64,000 nt of DNA from Burkholderiales bacterium. Lineage in GTDB: Bacteria; Pseudomonadota; Gammaproteobacteria; Burkholderiales; Burkholderiaceae. The position numbers and the translations under genes were made by a program. Numbering within the stretch: position 1 is the stretch's first letter; every line of letters starts with the position of its first letter. The notes below the pieces were generated by a model that saw only the letters and a list, made by a program, of their open reading frames with translations, did not search any database and was not told where the DNA came from. Shown piece by piece: positions 1 through 8,868 of this stretch. The DNA lies in NCBI GenBank assembly GCA_021287185.1, contig JAJTAZ010000030.1, positions 1 through 64,000 of the forward strand, given 5' to 3'.

Positions 1-20
1 CTCAACAAATAACAAGCTTT

Positions 21-135
21 GCTTGATGACCATAGCAAGTTGGTCCCACTCCTTCCCATCCCGAACAGGACAGTGAAACGACTTAGCGCCGATGATAGTG
101 CAGATTACCTGTGTGAAAGTAGGACATCATCAAGC
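21..135 (+). rRNA. rrf: 5S ribosomal RNA
   Basis: The first and last nine bases (GCTTGATGA and TCATCAAGC) are perfectly complementary and form helix I. The interior has the conserved 5S stretches CCCATCCCGAAC and AGTGAAACG, then GCGCCGATGATAGT. The length of about 115 nt is normal. A strong terminator follows directly, so this is the last gene of an rRNA operon whose 23S lies before the window; bases 1-20 would be 23S-5S spacer. Confidence 0.95.
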
Positions 136-146
136 TCCATACACAA

Positions 147-177
147 AACCCCCACTCACGCGAGTGGGGGTTTTTTT
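147..177 (+). terminator. Terminator of the rRNA operon
   Basis: A nine-pair GC-rich stem (CCCCCACTC / GAGTGGGGG) with the loop ACGC is followed by seven T. It starts 12 nt after the 5S RNA. Confidence 0.95.
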
Positions 178-520
178 ATTGGATATAATATGTCACTGAA
201 AAATATAAAAAAAGTTGATGCTCGAAATTTAAGAGCGCTTTGATGCAGCGTGTGACCACAAGTCAAACCATGTTTGGTGTCGTGGCGATGTAGGCTAACT
301 TCACTTTAGTGAAGTTAAGTGTGTATTAGCACACGACCGTAACCAATATCCATCTAATGAAGACCGTTTGAAGATAGCGAGTAATCAATAATTTATTTTG
401 AAATTATTAATTATTCAGAAAATACTATTGAATCAATAAAATCCTTCGTATATACTTCGATTGTTATTTTGTTTGAAAATAACTGGTAATAAGTTGAGTG
501 TTTTAAATCCACGTAAATTT
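178..520. other. Intergenic region with two small hairpins, no gene seen
   Basis: This AT-rich stretch separates the rRNA terminator from the EF-hand gene. It contains a perfect nine-pair inverted repeat with a four-base loop at 296-317 (TAACTTCAC / GTGAAGTTA) and a weak four-pair hairpin just after it at 321-334. A 17-codon reading frame at about 190-243 has no ribosome binding site and is not called. Confidence 0.5.
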
Positions 521-534
521 AAGGAGTATTTTTC

Positions 535-954
535 ATGCAACATCGATTCAAAACATTTACATTGTTAATGATGATGGTTTTATTGGGCAGCCAAGCCGCC
601 ATGGCCAAAGGCACAGATACGGATGGTGATGGTAAATTTAGCAAGGCCGAAATCAAAGTACAACGTCAAGCGCAGTTGGATAAGAAGTTTGCTAAATTTG
701 ATACCAATCAAGACGGTCAACTCACCATGGATGAGTTGCAGGGCAAACGCGGTGGGGTTGCGAAAAAGGCGGATATGAACAAAGACGGTGTGATTACAAA
801 AGACGAAGCGCGGGCTCATTTATCAAACAATATTGATAAGTATATGCAGAAAAAAGATGCCAATGGTGATGGTTTTATCGATCAGGATGAGCGCAAGCGT
901 AAGTTTGTTAATGGTTCCCATGCGGGCAAAAAAGCGCAAAAGCCCAAAGGATGA
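535..954 (+). CDS. Secreted EF-hand calcium-binding protein
   Basis: A 139-residue protein with an N-terminal signal peptide (hydrophobic residues about 8-18, cleavage probably after AMA, residue 24). Four canonical EF-hand loops follow: DTDGDGKFSKAE (28-39), DTNQDGQLTMDE (56-67), DMNKDGVITKDE (80-91) and DANGDGFIDQDE (108-119). All carry the Asp/Asn ligands at positions 1, 3 and 5, the Gly at 6 and the acidic residue at 12. The tail is rich in Lys. AAGGAG lies eight bases before the ATG. Predicted periplasmic calcium binder or buffer; the specific role is unknown. It is a single-gene unit with its own terminator. Confidence 0.85.
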   Translation: MQHRFKTFTLLMMMVLLGSQAAMAKGTDTDGDGKFSKAEIKVQRQAQLDKKFAKFDTNQDGQLTMDELQGKRGGVAKKADMNKDGVITKDEARAHLSNNIDKYMQKKDANGDGFIDQDERKRKFVNGSHAGKKAQKPKG

Positions 955-987
955 GTAACCCAGTGCAAATGAGTATTGAATTTAATG

Positions 988-1021
988 AAAAAGCAGGCGT
1001 GTTATTGCACGCCTGCTTTTA
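988..1021. terminator. Bidirectional terminator between EF-hand gene and clpX
   Basis: A perfect 11-pair stem (AAGCAGGCGTG / CACGCCTGCTT) with a six-base loop. T follows on the plus strand, and A before it gives T on the minus strand. It sits between two convergent genes. Confidence 0.9.
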
Positions 1022-1045
1022 TGCTTTAAAGGTAGTGAATACTAT

Positions 1046-2335
1046 TTATGAGGCCAATGGATGAATGTGTGACGGTGTTTTGGCCTTTGTTTGACGTTCC
1101 CCTTTAATCAATTCAGGCTGGGCTTTATCAGTCACACAATTGGCATGTACGATGACTTTAGCAACCTCAGGTTTGGATGGTAAATCAAACATAATATCCA
1201 GCAGACATTCTTCAACAATTGATCGTAGTCCACGCGCTCCTGTCTTACGTTGCATGGCTTTATCCGCAATTGCCAGCAACGCATTTTGTGTGAATTCAAG
1301 TTCAACGTTTTCCATGTCCAACAAGGCGGTGTACTGCTTGACGATGGCGTTCTTTGGCTCCGTCAAAATTTGAATTAAGGCGTCTTTATCTAAGTTATCC
1401 AAACACGCCCATACAGGCAATCGACCAATCAGTTCAGGAATCAAACCAAATTTAATCAAATCTTCAGTCTCAAGTTCGGTGAGTAACTCACCCATTGAGC
1501 GTTCTTCGAGTTTGCGCACATCCGCATTAAAGCCAATACTGCCTTTTTCGGTGCGGCCTGAAATGACTTTTTCCAAGCCGTCAAATGCGCCACCGCAAAT
1601 AAACAAAATATTCGTGGTGTCCACCTGAATAAATTCTTGATTCGGATGCTTACGCCCACCCTGTGGTGGAATTGATGCAACTGTACCTTCAATCAGTTTA
1701 AGCAAAGCTTGCTGCACCCCTTCCCCCGAAACATCGCGTGTAATGGAAGGGTTTTCGCTTTTGCGCGTGATTTTATCAATCTCGTCAATATAGATAATTC
1801 CGCGTTGGGCTTTTTCAACGTCGTAGTGACAGGCTTGCAAGAGTTTTTGCACAATGTTTTCCACGTCTTCACCGACATAACCTGCCTCAGTCAGAGTGGT
1901 CGCATCTGCCATCACGAACGGCACGTTGAGCATGCGTGCCAAGGTTTGTGCCAACAAAGTTTTGCCTGAGCCTGTGGGGCCGATGAGTAGGATATTACTC
2001 TTAGACAGTTCGACGTCATCGCGTACTTTTTCTTTGGCATGACGCAAACGCTTGTAGTGATTGTACACTGCCACCGAAAGCACTTTTTTCGCGGTATTCT
2101 GCCCAATCACATAGTCATTTAAATGCTCAAAAATTTCCTGTGGTGTGGGTAACTCGTTTTGAGTGCTCGTCACCTCATCAGTACCCTTGTCTTCTAATTT
2201 AAGGATGTGACCACAGGTTTCAATGCATTCATCACAGATATAACCATCCAAACCCTCAATGAGTTTGTTGACTTCATTTTTGTGTTTGCCGCAAAAGGAG
2301 CACGTCAGCTGGTCTTTGTCTTGTTCTTTAGTCAT
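1046..2335 (-). CDS. clpX: ClpX, ATPase subunit of the ClpXP protease
   Basis: A 429-residue AAA+ unfoldase that recognises substrates and threads them into ClpP. The N-terminal zinc-binding domain has Cys12, Cys15, Cys34 and Cys37. The Walker A is GPTGSGKT and the Walker B is [10 protein letters not shown]. The pore loop is GYVGED and the ClpP-docking loop is the IGF in KGSIGFNAD. The sensor 2 region is KTGARGLRS. Length and all motifs match the family. The ribosome binding site (AAGGAG) overlaps the clpP stop codon ten bases upstream, so clpP and clpX are one transcription unit with likely translational coupling. Confidence 0.98.
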   Translation of the reverse strand: MTKEQDKDQLTCSFCGKHKNEVNKLIEGLDGYICDECIETCGHILKLEDKGTDEVTSTQNELPTPQEIFEHLNDYVIGQNTAKKVLSVAVYNHYKRLRHAKEKVRDDVELSKSNILLIGPTGSGKTLLAQTLARMLNVPFVMADATTLTEAGYVGEDVENIVQKLLQACHYDVEKAQRGIIYIDEIDKITRKSENPSITRDVSGEGVQQALLKLIEGTVASIPPQGGRKHPNQEFIQVDTTNILFICGGAFDGLEKVISGRTEKGSIGFNADVRKLEERSMGELLTELETEDLIKFGLIPELIGRLPVWACLDNLDKDALIQILTEPKNAIVKQYTALLDMENVELEFTQNALLAIADKAMQRKTGARGLRSIVEECLLDIMFDLPSKPEVAKVIVHANCVTDKAQPELIKGERQTKAKTPSHIHPLAS

Positions 2336-2345
2336 ACAAAACTCC

Positions 2346-2966
2346 TTACAGTTCAGCGCGCGTGGTTAGCACTTGGTCAATCAGACCATATTGCACCGAC
2401 TCTTCGGCAGACAAGTAATTGTCACGATCGGTGTCGTTGACCACTTTATCCAAAGGCTGCCCCGTGCGTTCATGGATAATTTGGTTCAAGCGGTCTTTAA
2501 TTTTTAAAATCTCACGTGCATGAATCTCGATGTCTGAAGCCTGACCTTGCATACCGCCCAAAGGCTGGTGAATCATCACGCGCGAGTGGGGCAAAGCGTA
2601 GCGCTTGCCTTTCGCACCAGCAGTCAGCAAAATGGCTCCCATGCTCGCCGCCATGCCAATACACATGGTTGAAACATCGGGTTTGATAAACTGCATGGTG
2701 TCGTACACGCTCATGCCTGCGGATACAGAACCACCTGGTGAATTGATGTAAAAGTGAATGTCTTTTTCTGGATCTTGAGACTCTAAAAACAGCATTTGTG
2801 CCACCACCAGATTTGCGCTTTGATCGTTCACTGGACCGACCAAGAAAATGATGCGTTCTTTGAGTAGGCGCGAATAAATGTCAAATGAGCGTTCGCCACG
2901 GCTGGTTTGCTCAACCACCATGGGAATCAATCCCAAATTTTGTGTTTCGTACGGATCGTACATCAT
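2346..2966 (-). CDS. clpP: ClpP, proteolytic subunit of the Clp protease
   Basis: A 206-residue serine peptidase forming the tetradecameric proteolytic chamber. Catalytic Ser108 lies in GMAASMGA and His133 in [10 protein letters not shown]; the Asp is in the DTDRD region. The frame is open for 49 more codons upstream, but the start chosen has AAAGGA eight bases upstream and gives the family's usual length and N terminus (…[16 protein letters not shown]). Two ATG codons are adjacent here, so the start could be one residue later. It lies upstream of clpX. A hairpin terminator separates it from tig, so it may have its own promoter. Confidence 0.97.
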   Translation of the reverse strand: MMYDPYETQNLGLIPMVVEQTSRGERSFDIYSRLLKERIIFLVGPVNDQSANLVVAQMLFLESQDPEKDIHFYINSPGGSVSAGMSVYDTMQFIKPDVSTMCIGMAASMGAILLTAGAKGKRYALPHSRVMIHQPLGGMQGQASDIEIHAREILKIKDRLNQIIHERTGQPLDKVVNDTDRDNYLSAEESVQYGLIDQVLTTRAEL

Positions 2967-3097
2967 AAAAGTATCCTTTTCGTGCATTTTAAATGATTTG
3001 AAATTGTTGACATCATAACGTAATTTGGGTTGTCGCGTTTTAAAGGCTGGGGTTTTTCCGTAGAACTTAAGTATATGCACTGTTGTTGTGCAGGGGC

Positions 3098-3131
3098 GAT
3101 AAAAAAGCGACACTTTCGCATCGCTTTTTTG
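3098..3131 (-). terminator. Terminator or attenuator between tig and clpP
   Basis: AAAAAAGCGA and TCGCTTTTTT form a perfect ten-pair stem around a ten-base spacer, giving a T run on either strand. Read on the minus strand it lies just after tig and before clpP. It could fully stop tig transcripts or reduce read-through into clpPX. Confidence 0.75.
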
Positions 3132-3150
3132 CTGAATATTGAGTGTCCAA

Positions 3151-4515
3151 TTATTGCTGTGGATTCATCAACTCTTCAAAAGCCACTTCCTTGGTTGTGA
3201 CTTTGGCACCTTTGAGTGCCCAAGCAACCACATTGTCTTCCATGGTGATGGCTTCGATTTGGGCTTTACGCTCTTTGTCGGTCATATACCACTTGATGAA
3301 GCCTTGAGGGTCTTCGTAAGCGGCTGCAATTGACTCAACGTGTGCTTGTACTTGCTCCGGTGTGGCTTGCAATTCGTTTTTCTTAACGATATCGGCAATC
3401 AATAAACCCAAGCGAACACGGCGCGTTGCACGGTCAGTAAAAATATCGGCAGGCAACACCATTTTGTCATCAACGGGAATACCACGCGCGCGCAAATCTT
3501 CACGGGCATTGGCTTGTAAGTGTACGATGTCTTCCTTCACCATTGACATTGGCACGTCAAACTCTGCCGATTTGACCAATGCATCCATTACGTTGTTTTT
3601 CGTGATGCCTTTGGCGCGGTTGGCGATTTCACGTTCTAAGTTGACCTTAATGTCGGCTTGCATTTTTTCCACATCACCGTCTTTCACGCCCAAAGATTTG
3701 GCAAAATCAGCGTTTAATTCAGGTAATTTCGGTGCGGCAACTGCTTTGACCGTCACCGTGAATTGCGCGGTTTTACCTGCCAAATCCTTGCTGTGGTATT
3801 CAGCTGGGAATGGCAAATCAAACGTGCGCGTTTCTGTCGCTTTCAAACCAAGAATAGCGGTTTCAAACTCAGGCAACATGCGACCTTGACCCAATACGAA
3901 AACATAGTCATTTGCGGTGCCGCCTTCAAAAGCCACATCATCCAACTTACCCAAGAAATCCACGGTCACTTGGTCGCCATTTTCTGCGGCTTTGTCTGTG
4001 GCAACGTATTGCACACGTTGTTGGCGCAACACATCAATCGTGCGCGTGACATCGGCTTCGGTTACTGTGCATTGCGCTTGCTCAACTTCTACAGAGGCCA
4101 AATTCACTTCAGGTACTTCAGGATAGACTTCGAACGTGGCTCTGAACGCCAATTGCGTTTCAGAATCTTGACCTTCAATCGGCTCAATATTCGGTGCGCC
4201 GACGATTTGGAATTTTTGCTCAACGGCTTGTTTGGCGAACTCTTCACCAACTTGGTCGTTTAAGGCTTCCCATTTGGCTTGCTGACCATACATTTGTTTG
4301 ACGCGCGCCATCGGTACGTGTCCTGGGCGGAAACCTGCGACTTTGACGCTTTTTGCCATTTGTTTCAAGCGTTTGTCTGCTGCTGCATCAACCTGTGCGG
4401 TACTCACAGAAAAGTCAAATGTGCGTGTGAGAGATTCGGTCATCGTTGGTTTGGCAACAGGGGCTTCGGTTTGAGCCGCTTGCTCGATGATTTCATTGTT
4501 TGTTTCGGTGGTCAT
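3151..4515 (-). CDS. tig: Trigger factor, ribosome-bound chaperone
   Basis: A 454-residue chaperone that meets nascent chains at the ribosome exit tunnel and has peptidyl-prolyl isomerase activity. The N-terminal ribosome-binding domain carries the signature loop, here GFRPGHVP. The FKBP-type domain runs from about [12 protein letters not shown] to [10 protein letters not shown], and the helical chaperone domain fills the C-terminal half. The start follows AAAAGG at five bases. Residues 1 to about 25 form an acidic, low-complexity extension not typical of the E. coli protein. The signature Lys after GFRxG is replaced by His. It is upstream of clpPX, the classic order. Confidence 0.96.
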   Translation of the reverse strand: MTTETNNEIIEQAAQTEAPVAKPTMTESLTRTFDFSVSTAQVDAAADKRLKQMAKSVKVAGFRPGHVPMARVKQMYGQQAKWEALNDQVGEEFAKQAVEQKFQIVGAPNIEPIEGQDSETQLAFRATFEVYPEVPEVNLASVEVEQAQCTVTEADVTRTIDVLRQQRVQYVATDKAAENGDQVTVDFLGKLDDVAFEGGTANDYVFVLGQGRMLPEFETAILGLKATETRTFDLPFPAEYHSKDLAGKTAQFTVTVKAVAAPKLPELNADFAKSLGVKDGDVEKMQADIKVNLEREIANRAKGITKNNVMDALVKSAEFDVPMSMVKEDIVHLQANAREDLRARGIPVDDKMVLPADIFTDRATRRVRLGLLIADIVKKNELQATPEQVQAHVESIAAAYEDPQGFIKWYMTDKERKAQIEAITMEDNVVAWALKGAKVTTKEVAFEELMNPQQ

Positions 4516-4629
4516 ATGAACCTTTTCGTGGTTGTTGCTACAATGCATTCAATAACTTTATGTGTGCTGAAATTGATATGGATTGAAGCGATTAAAATTA
4601 AAAGAATACTAAACAATACCTTAAAAATC

Positions 4630-4717
4630 TGGTGCGAAGGAGGGGACTCGAACCCCTACACCCGTTTAAGGCGCCAGGACCTAAACCTGGTGCGTCTACC
4701 AATTTCGCCACCCTCGC
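4630..4717 (-). tRNA. leuU: tRNA-Leu (anticodon UAG)
   Basis: The acceptor stem GCGAGGG pairs with CCTTCGC with one G-U pair. The anticodon stem CCAGG / CCTGG holds the loop TTTAGGT, giving UAG. A long variable arm, GGTTCGAGTCC in the T arm and an encoded CCA complete a class II leucine tRNA. It lies between tig and yciB. The gene symbol is a guess by analogy. Confidence 0.96.
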
Positions 4718-4899
4718 AATTGCAAAATACAACTCAGGTTTTTGCAAAACGTCAATTGTACTTTATAACCAGACCGATGTAAACGAGCAGGCCTTGCTGT
4801 GAGGCTATTTTCGTCATTTTGCTTGACCATGCGGCAATTTCATCATGGTGGGGTAAAACAGGTACAATGCGCCTTTGTGTTTATGTGAGACAACTGACA

Positions 4900-5439
4900 A
4901 TGAAAGTTTTGATTGATTTTTTGGTGGTGATTGCCTTTTTTGTGGCATATAAATGGAGCCATGACATGCTGTTCGCGGTTAAGGTCGCCATCGCAGCCAC
5001 GGCGGTACAGATGCTGTGGATGAAGGTGACAAAAATTCCTTTGAAACCAATGCATTGGTTTGGTTTGGTATCGGTGTTTGTCTTTGGTGGAATGGGGATT
5101 TTCTTTAATGACCCAAAATTTTTCCAGTGGAAGTTTTCAATCATCGAATGGTTTATGGGCGCGGCGATTTTGCTGGGTCAATTCGTTTTTCGTAAAAATA
5201 TATTGAAACTGCTGATGGACAATGAATTGGTTCTGCCAGAGCCTATTTGGCGCACGATGTCGTGGTTATGGGGTGGTTTTTTTGTGGGTTTGGGGTGCTT
5301 GAACTGGTGGATTTTCACGCATTACAACTATGACGTATGGGTCAATTTCAAAACCTTTTGGGCTTTTGGTTTGACGATGCTGTTCATGTTGGGACAAGGC
5401 GTTTGGGTCAGTCGTTATTTGCCCAAGGATGAATCATGA
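4900..5439 (+). CDS. yciB: YciB/IspZ-family inner-membrane septation protein
   Basis: A 179-residue integral membrane protein with about five to six hydrophobic segments. It matches the YciB (intracellular septation protein A) family in length and in patterns such as MKVLIDFLVVIAFFVAY, IFFNDPKF.QWK and WVNFKTF. In enterobacteria YciB is tied to cell-envelope synthesis and division. The ATG chosen gives exactly the usual family length; the frame is open 27 codons further upstream but that part is not conserved in type. A TACAAT -10-like box lies at 4863-4868. The gene overlaps the BolA-like gene by four bases (ATGA). Confidence 0.92.
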   Translation: MKVLIDFLVVIAFFVAYKWSHDMLFAVKVAIAATAVQMLWMKVTKIPLKPMHWFGLVSVFVFGGMGIFFNDPKFFQWKFSIIEWFMGAAILLGQFVFRKNILKLLMDNELVLPEPIWRTMSWLWGGFFVGLGCLNWWIFTHYNYDVWVNFKTFWAFGLTMLFMLGQGVWVSRYLPKDES

Positions 5440-5699
5440 AGCATCCAGTGGAACAAATCGTCTCTGAACGCTTGACGCAGGCTTTTGCACCCACGTTCTT
5501 GGAAATACGCAATGAAAGCGAACAGCACATCGGCCATGCAGGTGCTCAAGGTGGTGGGCAACATCTATTTATCCGCATCGTTTCTGCACAATTTTCGGGT
5601 ATAAGTACGGTTCAAAGGCATCGACTGATTTATAATGCTGTGTTGGATTTAATGCCTAATCGGATACATGCAATGCGCATTGATGCGCAGGCGACGTAA
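5436..5699 (+). CDS. bolA: BolA-family protein
   Basis: An 87-residue small protein with the BolA fold. The pattern includes SEQHIGHAG early, HLFIRIVSAQFSGISTVQRHRLIYNAVLDLM in the helix-turn-helix-like part and IHAMRIDAQ at the end. BolA proteins work with monothiol glutaredoxins in iron-sulfur and iron homeostasis, and some bind DNA. The start overlaps the yciB stop, implying translational coupling. The yciB-bolA-ppiC order fits a three-gene unit. Confidence 0.88.
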   Translation: MKHPVEQIVSERLTQAFAPTFLEIRNESEQHIGHAGAQGGGQHLFIRIVSAQFSGISTVQRHRLIYNAVLDLMPNRIHAMRIDAQAT

Positions 5700-5736
5700 T
5701 GGTTTTTGATAATTTTAATCGAAGGGTGTGGTAGTG

Positions 5737-6486
5737 ATGAATAAGAAAAATGTTTGGGTTGTGATGATAATGGCGTTGGGTTTGACGGCATGCGGTCAAG
5801 ATGGAAAAAAATTCACATTGGATCAAAAATTAGATGCCATCGTCAAACAAATCAGCGCTGAGACGCCTGACCAGCCCATCAACGATGAGATGAAAAAACG
5901 CATTCGTGAACAGTTAGCGCAACAAGAAGCACTTGCCGATGCGGCGCGCAAAGAAGGAATGGATAAGCAAGACGATGTTAAAGTTTTGGCGGCAATTGGA
6001 GCCGAGCAGGCATTGGCTTCCAAATACTTAGAAGCGCAAATGGCAACATTCAAGCCATCCGATGAAGAGTTGAAAAAGATTTACAACGAACAGGTGAGCA
6101 AAGGCCAAGAATACCACTTGCGTCATATTTTAGTGGATGATGAAGCCAAGGCAAGGGAAATCATCGCCAAATTGAAAGCGGGCGAAAAGTTTGAAACTTT
6201 AGCAAAATCATCTAAGGATACTGCATCGGCAGTCAAAGGTGGCGATTTGGGTTGGATGCCTTTGGATGCTTGGGTTCCTGAATTCAAGGATGCTGCGGCT
6301 AAATTGCAGGCCAATCAAATCACCGATACGCCTGTGAAAACGCAGTTTGGTTATCATGTGATTCAGTTGGTTGAAGCACCGCGCGCGCCACAAAATGTGC
6401 CCGCATTTGAAGCGGTCAAGCCTCAGGTTTTGGAAATGGCCAAACGTGACCATTTGAAGCAATTACAAGATTCATTTAAAAAATAA
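5737..6486 (+). CDS. PpiC-type (parvulin) peptidyl-prolyl isomerase, lipoprotein
   Basis: A 249-residue lipoprotein. The signal peptide ends in the lipobox LTAC with Cys19. A helical SurA-like N-terminal region (about 40-130) is followed by a parvulin domain from YHLRHILVDD through GGDLGWMP to FGYHVIQL. It probably folds outer-membrane or periplasmic proteins. The start is uncertain: GTG codons at 5728 and 5734 are in frame, but GAAGGG at 5721-5726 best fits 5734 or 5737. It is the last gene of the yciB-bolA-ppiC unit and is followed by a strong terminator. Confidence 0.9.
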   Translation: MNKKNVWVVMIMALGLTACGQDGKKFTLDQKLDAIVKQISAETPDQPINDEMKKRIREQLAQQEALADAARKEGMDKQDDVKVLAAIGAEQALASKYLEAQMATFKPSDEELKKIYNEQVSKGQEYHLRHILVDDEAKAREIIAKLKAGEKFETLAKSSKDTASAVKGGDLGWMPLDAWVPEFKDAAAKLQANQITDTPVKTQFGYHVIQLVEAPRAPQNVPAFEAVKPQVLEMAKRDHLKQLQDSFKK

Positions 6487-6548
6487 TGGTGTTTGCTTGG
6501 TGTTGTTAACAGACACCATGTATTTCCGAGTGTTTTTGCTTTTTTTTG

Positions 6549-6582
6549 TTAAAAACCCCCTGCAATTTTGCAGGGGGTTTTA
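6549..6582 (+). terminator. Terminator after ppiC
   Basis: The stem CCCCCTGCA / TGCAGGGGG has an ATTT loop, with A before and TTTT after. Confidence 0.92.
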
Positions 6583-6674
6583 TTATGCGCATCGACAAGG
6601 TATGCCGAAATCACGACGACACACAAAAAAGATGGGTGAGCGAACCCCCAAAATCCTTTTAAAAACCGTGTCCT

Positions 6675-6707
6675 ACCCATCTCAATACCATTCAGATCGA
6701 GATGGGT
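6675..6707. repeat. Inverted repeat near the 3' end of rhlE
   Basis: ACCCATCTC and GAGATGGGT form a perfect nine-base inverted repeat with a 15-base spacer, 22 bases beyond the rhlE stop. There is no clean T run after it on the minus strand, so a terminator role for rhlE is only possible. Confidence 0.45.
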
Positions 6708-6728
6708 TGATTGAATCAACTCAAACCA

Positions 6729-8444
6729 TCAAAAACTTGGCTTGCGGTTGGCGCGTGGTTTTGCTTGTCCTGCACGTTCTGATGTACGCGAAGCCGCGTT
6801 AACGAAAGGGCGTGCTGTGGGTTTGGCATACGACTTGTTTTCGCCTTGTTTAGAATGGTGCTCACGACGTGGGCGGTATTCTTCACCTGCGCTGGCGCGG
6901 TGTTTAGGGCGCGCATCTGAACGCTCATGGAAACGACCATCGGCGTGCTTTTCTAAATGCGATTCGTGGCGCACACGTGTGTGTGGGTTACTTGGGTTGC
7001 GATTGTCATTACGGCTGTCTGCACGATTACCATTGGCTGGTGCACCACGGTGTTCTGAACGACCTTCTGAGCGTGGTTCGTTGCGATAACCACCATGCGT
7101 ATCCGCACGACCCTCAGGACGCGCATCTGAATGCCCACCATGTGCACCACGTGGCGCATCACCACGAGCACCACCGCGATATTCGCCGCGCGGTTTACCC
7201 GCATAGCCGCCACGACCATTGCCGCGACCTGCAGGTTTACCACCGCGCCCTGCGAAATCTTCCGCTTTGAGTTGTGGTTCTAAACCTGCGACTTGGGTCA
7301 CATTGATTTTGCGTTCGATATAGCGTTCGATTTGACGAATTTTGAATGCGTCTGAGCGTTGCGCAAAGGTCACTGCCACACCTTCACGACCTGCGCGACC
7401 TGTACGGCCAATGCGATGCACATAGTCTTCGGCTTTCATTGGCAAGCCGTAGTTAAATACATGGGTAATGTTTGGTACATCAATCCCACGGGCAGCGACA
7501 TCGGTGGCGACCAAGATTTTGGTCTTGCCTTTACGCAGCGCGTCCAAACGGCGATTGCGTACCATTTGTGGCATCGCGCCATGTAAGGCAGCGGCAGAAA
7601 CACCCATATCCGCCAACTCATCGGCCAAACGTTCGCAGTCAATTTGTGTTGAGGCAAATACCACCGCTTGGTCTAAAGCTTCATCTTGCAACCAGTGCAT
7701 CAATAATTTTTGTTGGTGGTGCGAGTTATCAGCCCATTGTAAATGTTGGGTGATACTGGTGTGTTTTTCACTCACGCTGGCCAACATGATTTGTTGTGGA
7801 TCAAGCATCAATGCACCCGCCAAGCGCGTTTCACGCGGGGTGAATGTTGCTGAGAACATCAAGGTTTGTTCGCGGTGCTCGCAGGCATCGGCAATCGCTG
7901 TGATTTCGTCGGAAAATCCCAAATCCAGCATGCGATCGGCTTCATCCAACACCAACGTTTGCAATTGTGACAAATTGATGCCACCTTGATTGACCCAGTC
8001 GAGCAAACGACCTGGGGTTGCAACCACGAGGTGCGCGCCTTTGAGTCCTTGCTTTTGTTTGAAATACGAAGTGCCACCCACGATGGTGGCGATGCGCAAA
8101 CCACGGGTGCTTTTCACTAGATTGATTGCATCGGTAGAAACTTGTTGCGCCAATTCGCGTGTTGGACACAGAACCAAGGCAAACGGTGCGTTTGCAGGGT
8201 TGTTTTTTCCAGAACCGACCGCGTTCAAAATCTTTTGTAGTGTTGGCAGCAAAAAAGCAGCGGTTTTACCCGAGCCTGTTTGTGACGCGACAATCCAGTC
8301 GCCGCCTGACATGGCGCATGGAATCAATGCCGATTGTACGGCGGTCGGTTGGGTGTAGCCCAAAGCGTTGATGCTGGTTAAAAAAGAATCGGCCAAGCCC
8401 ATTTCTTCAAATGAAATCGGGGTGGTTTGTAATGTTGTCGTCAT
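6729..8444 (-). CDS. rhlE: DEAD-box RNA helicase, RhlE type
   Basis: A 571-residue ATP-dependent RNA helicase. It has the Q motif (GYTQPTAVQ), motif I ASQTGSGKT, motif Ia PTRELAQQ, Ib TPGRLLDW, motif II DEAD, motif III SAT and motif VI HRIGRTGR. The two RecA-like domains end near residue 400. The last 160 residues are a low-complexity tail rich in Arg, Gly, His and Asn with RGG-like repeats, probably an RNA-binding extension. The start (ATGACGACAACA) is preceded by a GGA seven bases away; an upstream in-frame region of 19 codons lacks such a signal. Its leader is unusually long and folded (see 8504-8652). Confidence 0.95.
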   Translation of the reverse strand: MTTTLQTTPISFEEMGLADSFLTSINALGYTQPTAVQSALIPCAMSGGDWIVASQTGSGKTAAFLLPTLQKILNAVGSGKNNPANAPFALVLCPTRELAQQVSTDAINLVKSTRGLRIATIVGGTSYFKQKQGLKGAHLVVATPGRLLDWVNQGGINLSQLQTLVLDEADRMLDLGFSDEITAIADACEHREQTLMFSATFTPRETRLAGALMLDPQQIMLASVSEKHTSITQHLQWADNSHHQQKLLMHWLQDEALDQAVVFASTQIDCERLADELADMGVSAAALHGAMPQMVRNRRLDALRKGKTKILVATDVAARGIDVPNITHVFNYGLPMKAEDYVHRIGRTGRAGREGVAVTFAQRSDAFKIRQIERYIERKINVTQVAGLEPQLKAEDFAGRGGKPAGRGNGRGGYAGKPRGEYRGGARGDAPRGAHGGHSDARPEGRADTHGGYRNEPRSEGRSEHRGAPANGNRADSRNDNRNPSNPHTRVRHESHLEKHADGRFHERSDARPKHRASAGEEYRPRREHHSKQGENKSYAKPTARPFVNAASRTSERAGQAKPRANRKPSF

Positions 8445-8503
8445 AAAAATCCAAAAGGGTGCCAGCGCGGTGTGCCTTGTTAATAAGCACACAAAATACA
8501 AGC

Positions 8504-8652
8504 ATGTTCGCGGAATGAGCGAACATTCATATCAATAGCGGGAAGTTAGAGGTTCTGATGATTCAGGTGTCTAACGCGCTGACGGGTGTATCAAAAAACA
8601 TCGACCGTCAGAATAGACACTTCTTAGAAGAAGGATGAGCGAAACCTCTAAC
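8504..8652 (-). ncRNA. Candidate structured RNA, probably rhlE 5' leader
   Basis: Several perfect complementary segments nest in a cloverleaf-like order. P1 is GTTAGAGGTT (8545-8554) with AACCTCTAAC (8643-8652). Inside it are P2 (CTGA/TCAG at 8555-8566) and P3 (8567-8573 with 8614-8620). P3 is stacked on P4 (CTGACGG 8579-8585 with CCGTCAG 8605-8611). P5 is at about 8620-8633. A separate eight-pair hairpin (ATGTTCGC / GCGAACAT) is at 8504-8526. Strand cannot be proved from pairing. Minus is preferred because rhlE begins 60 bases further on. I recognise no known riboswitch class. Confidence 0.55.
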
Positions 8653-8868
8653 AACGGGCTCGCAAAAAAACTGGGGGCGATGAAACGAATACTTTGGTCT
8701 CAAATTGATTAAAATCCAAAAGCGGGCGCATTATCGCACACAATTTGCTTTTGTGCTGGAGTATCCAAAAATCAATGGTTTTTTATGGGCAATAGGGTCG
8801 CGTTTGACACACAGATGATGCAAGCACGGTACAATACGGCGAATATCTGGTACTCATAAAGGAAACAC

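Noticed and set aside
190..243. 17-codon reading frame after the 5S terminator
   Set aside because: No ribosome binding site, no recognisable content, and inside an AT-rich gap.
6742..7270. Open frames opposite the rhlE tail
   Set aside because: They arise from the Arg/Gly/His-rich low-complexity codons of rhlE and have no start signals.
8545..8652. Hammerhead ribozyme, because CTGATGA at 8555 and GCGAAAC at 8640 resemble its core
   Set aside because: The strands next to these motifs pair with each other, which is the wrong topology, and the bases after CTGATGA are not complementary to those before GAAA, so stem II is absent.
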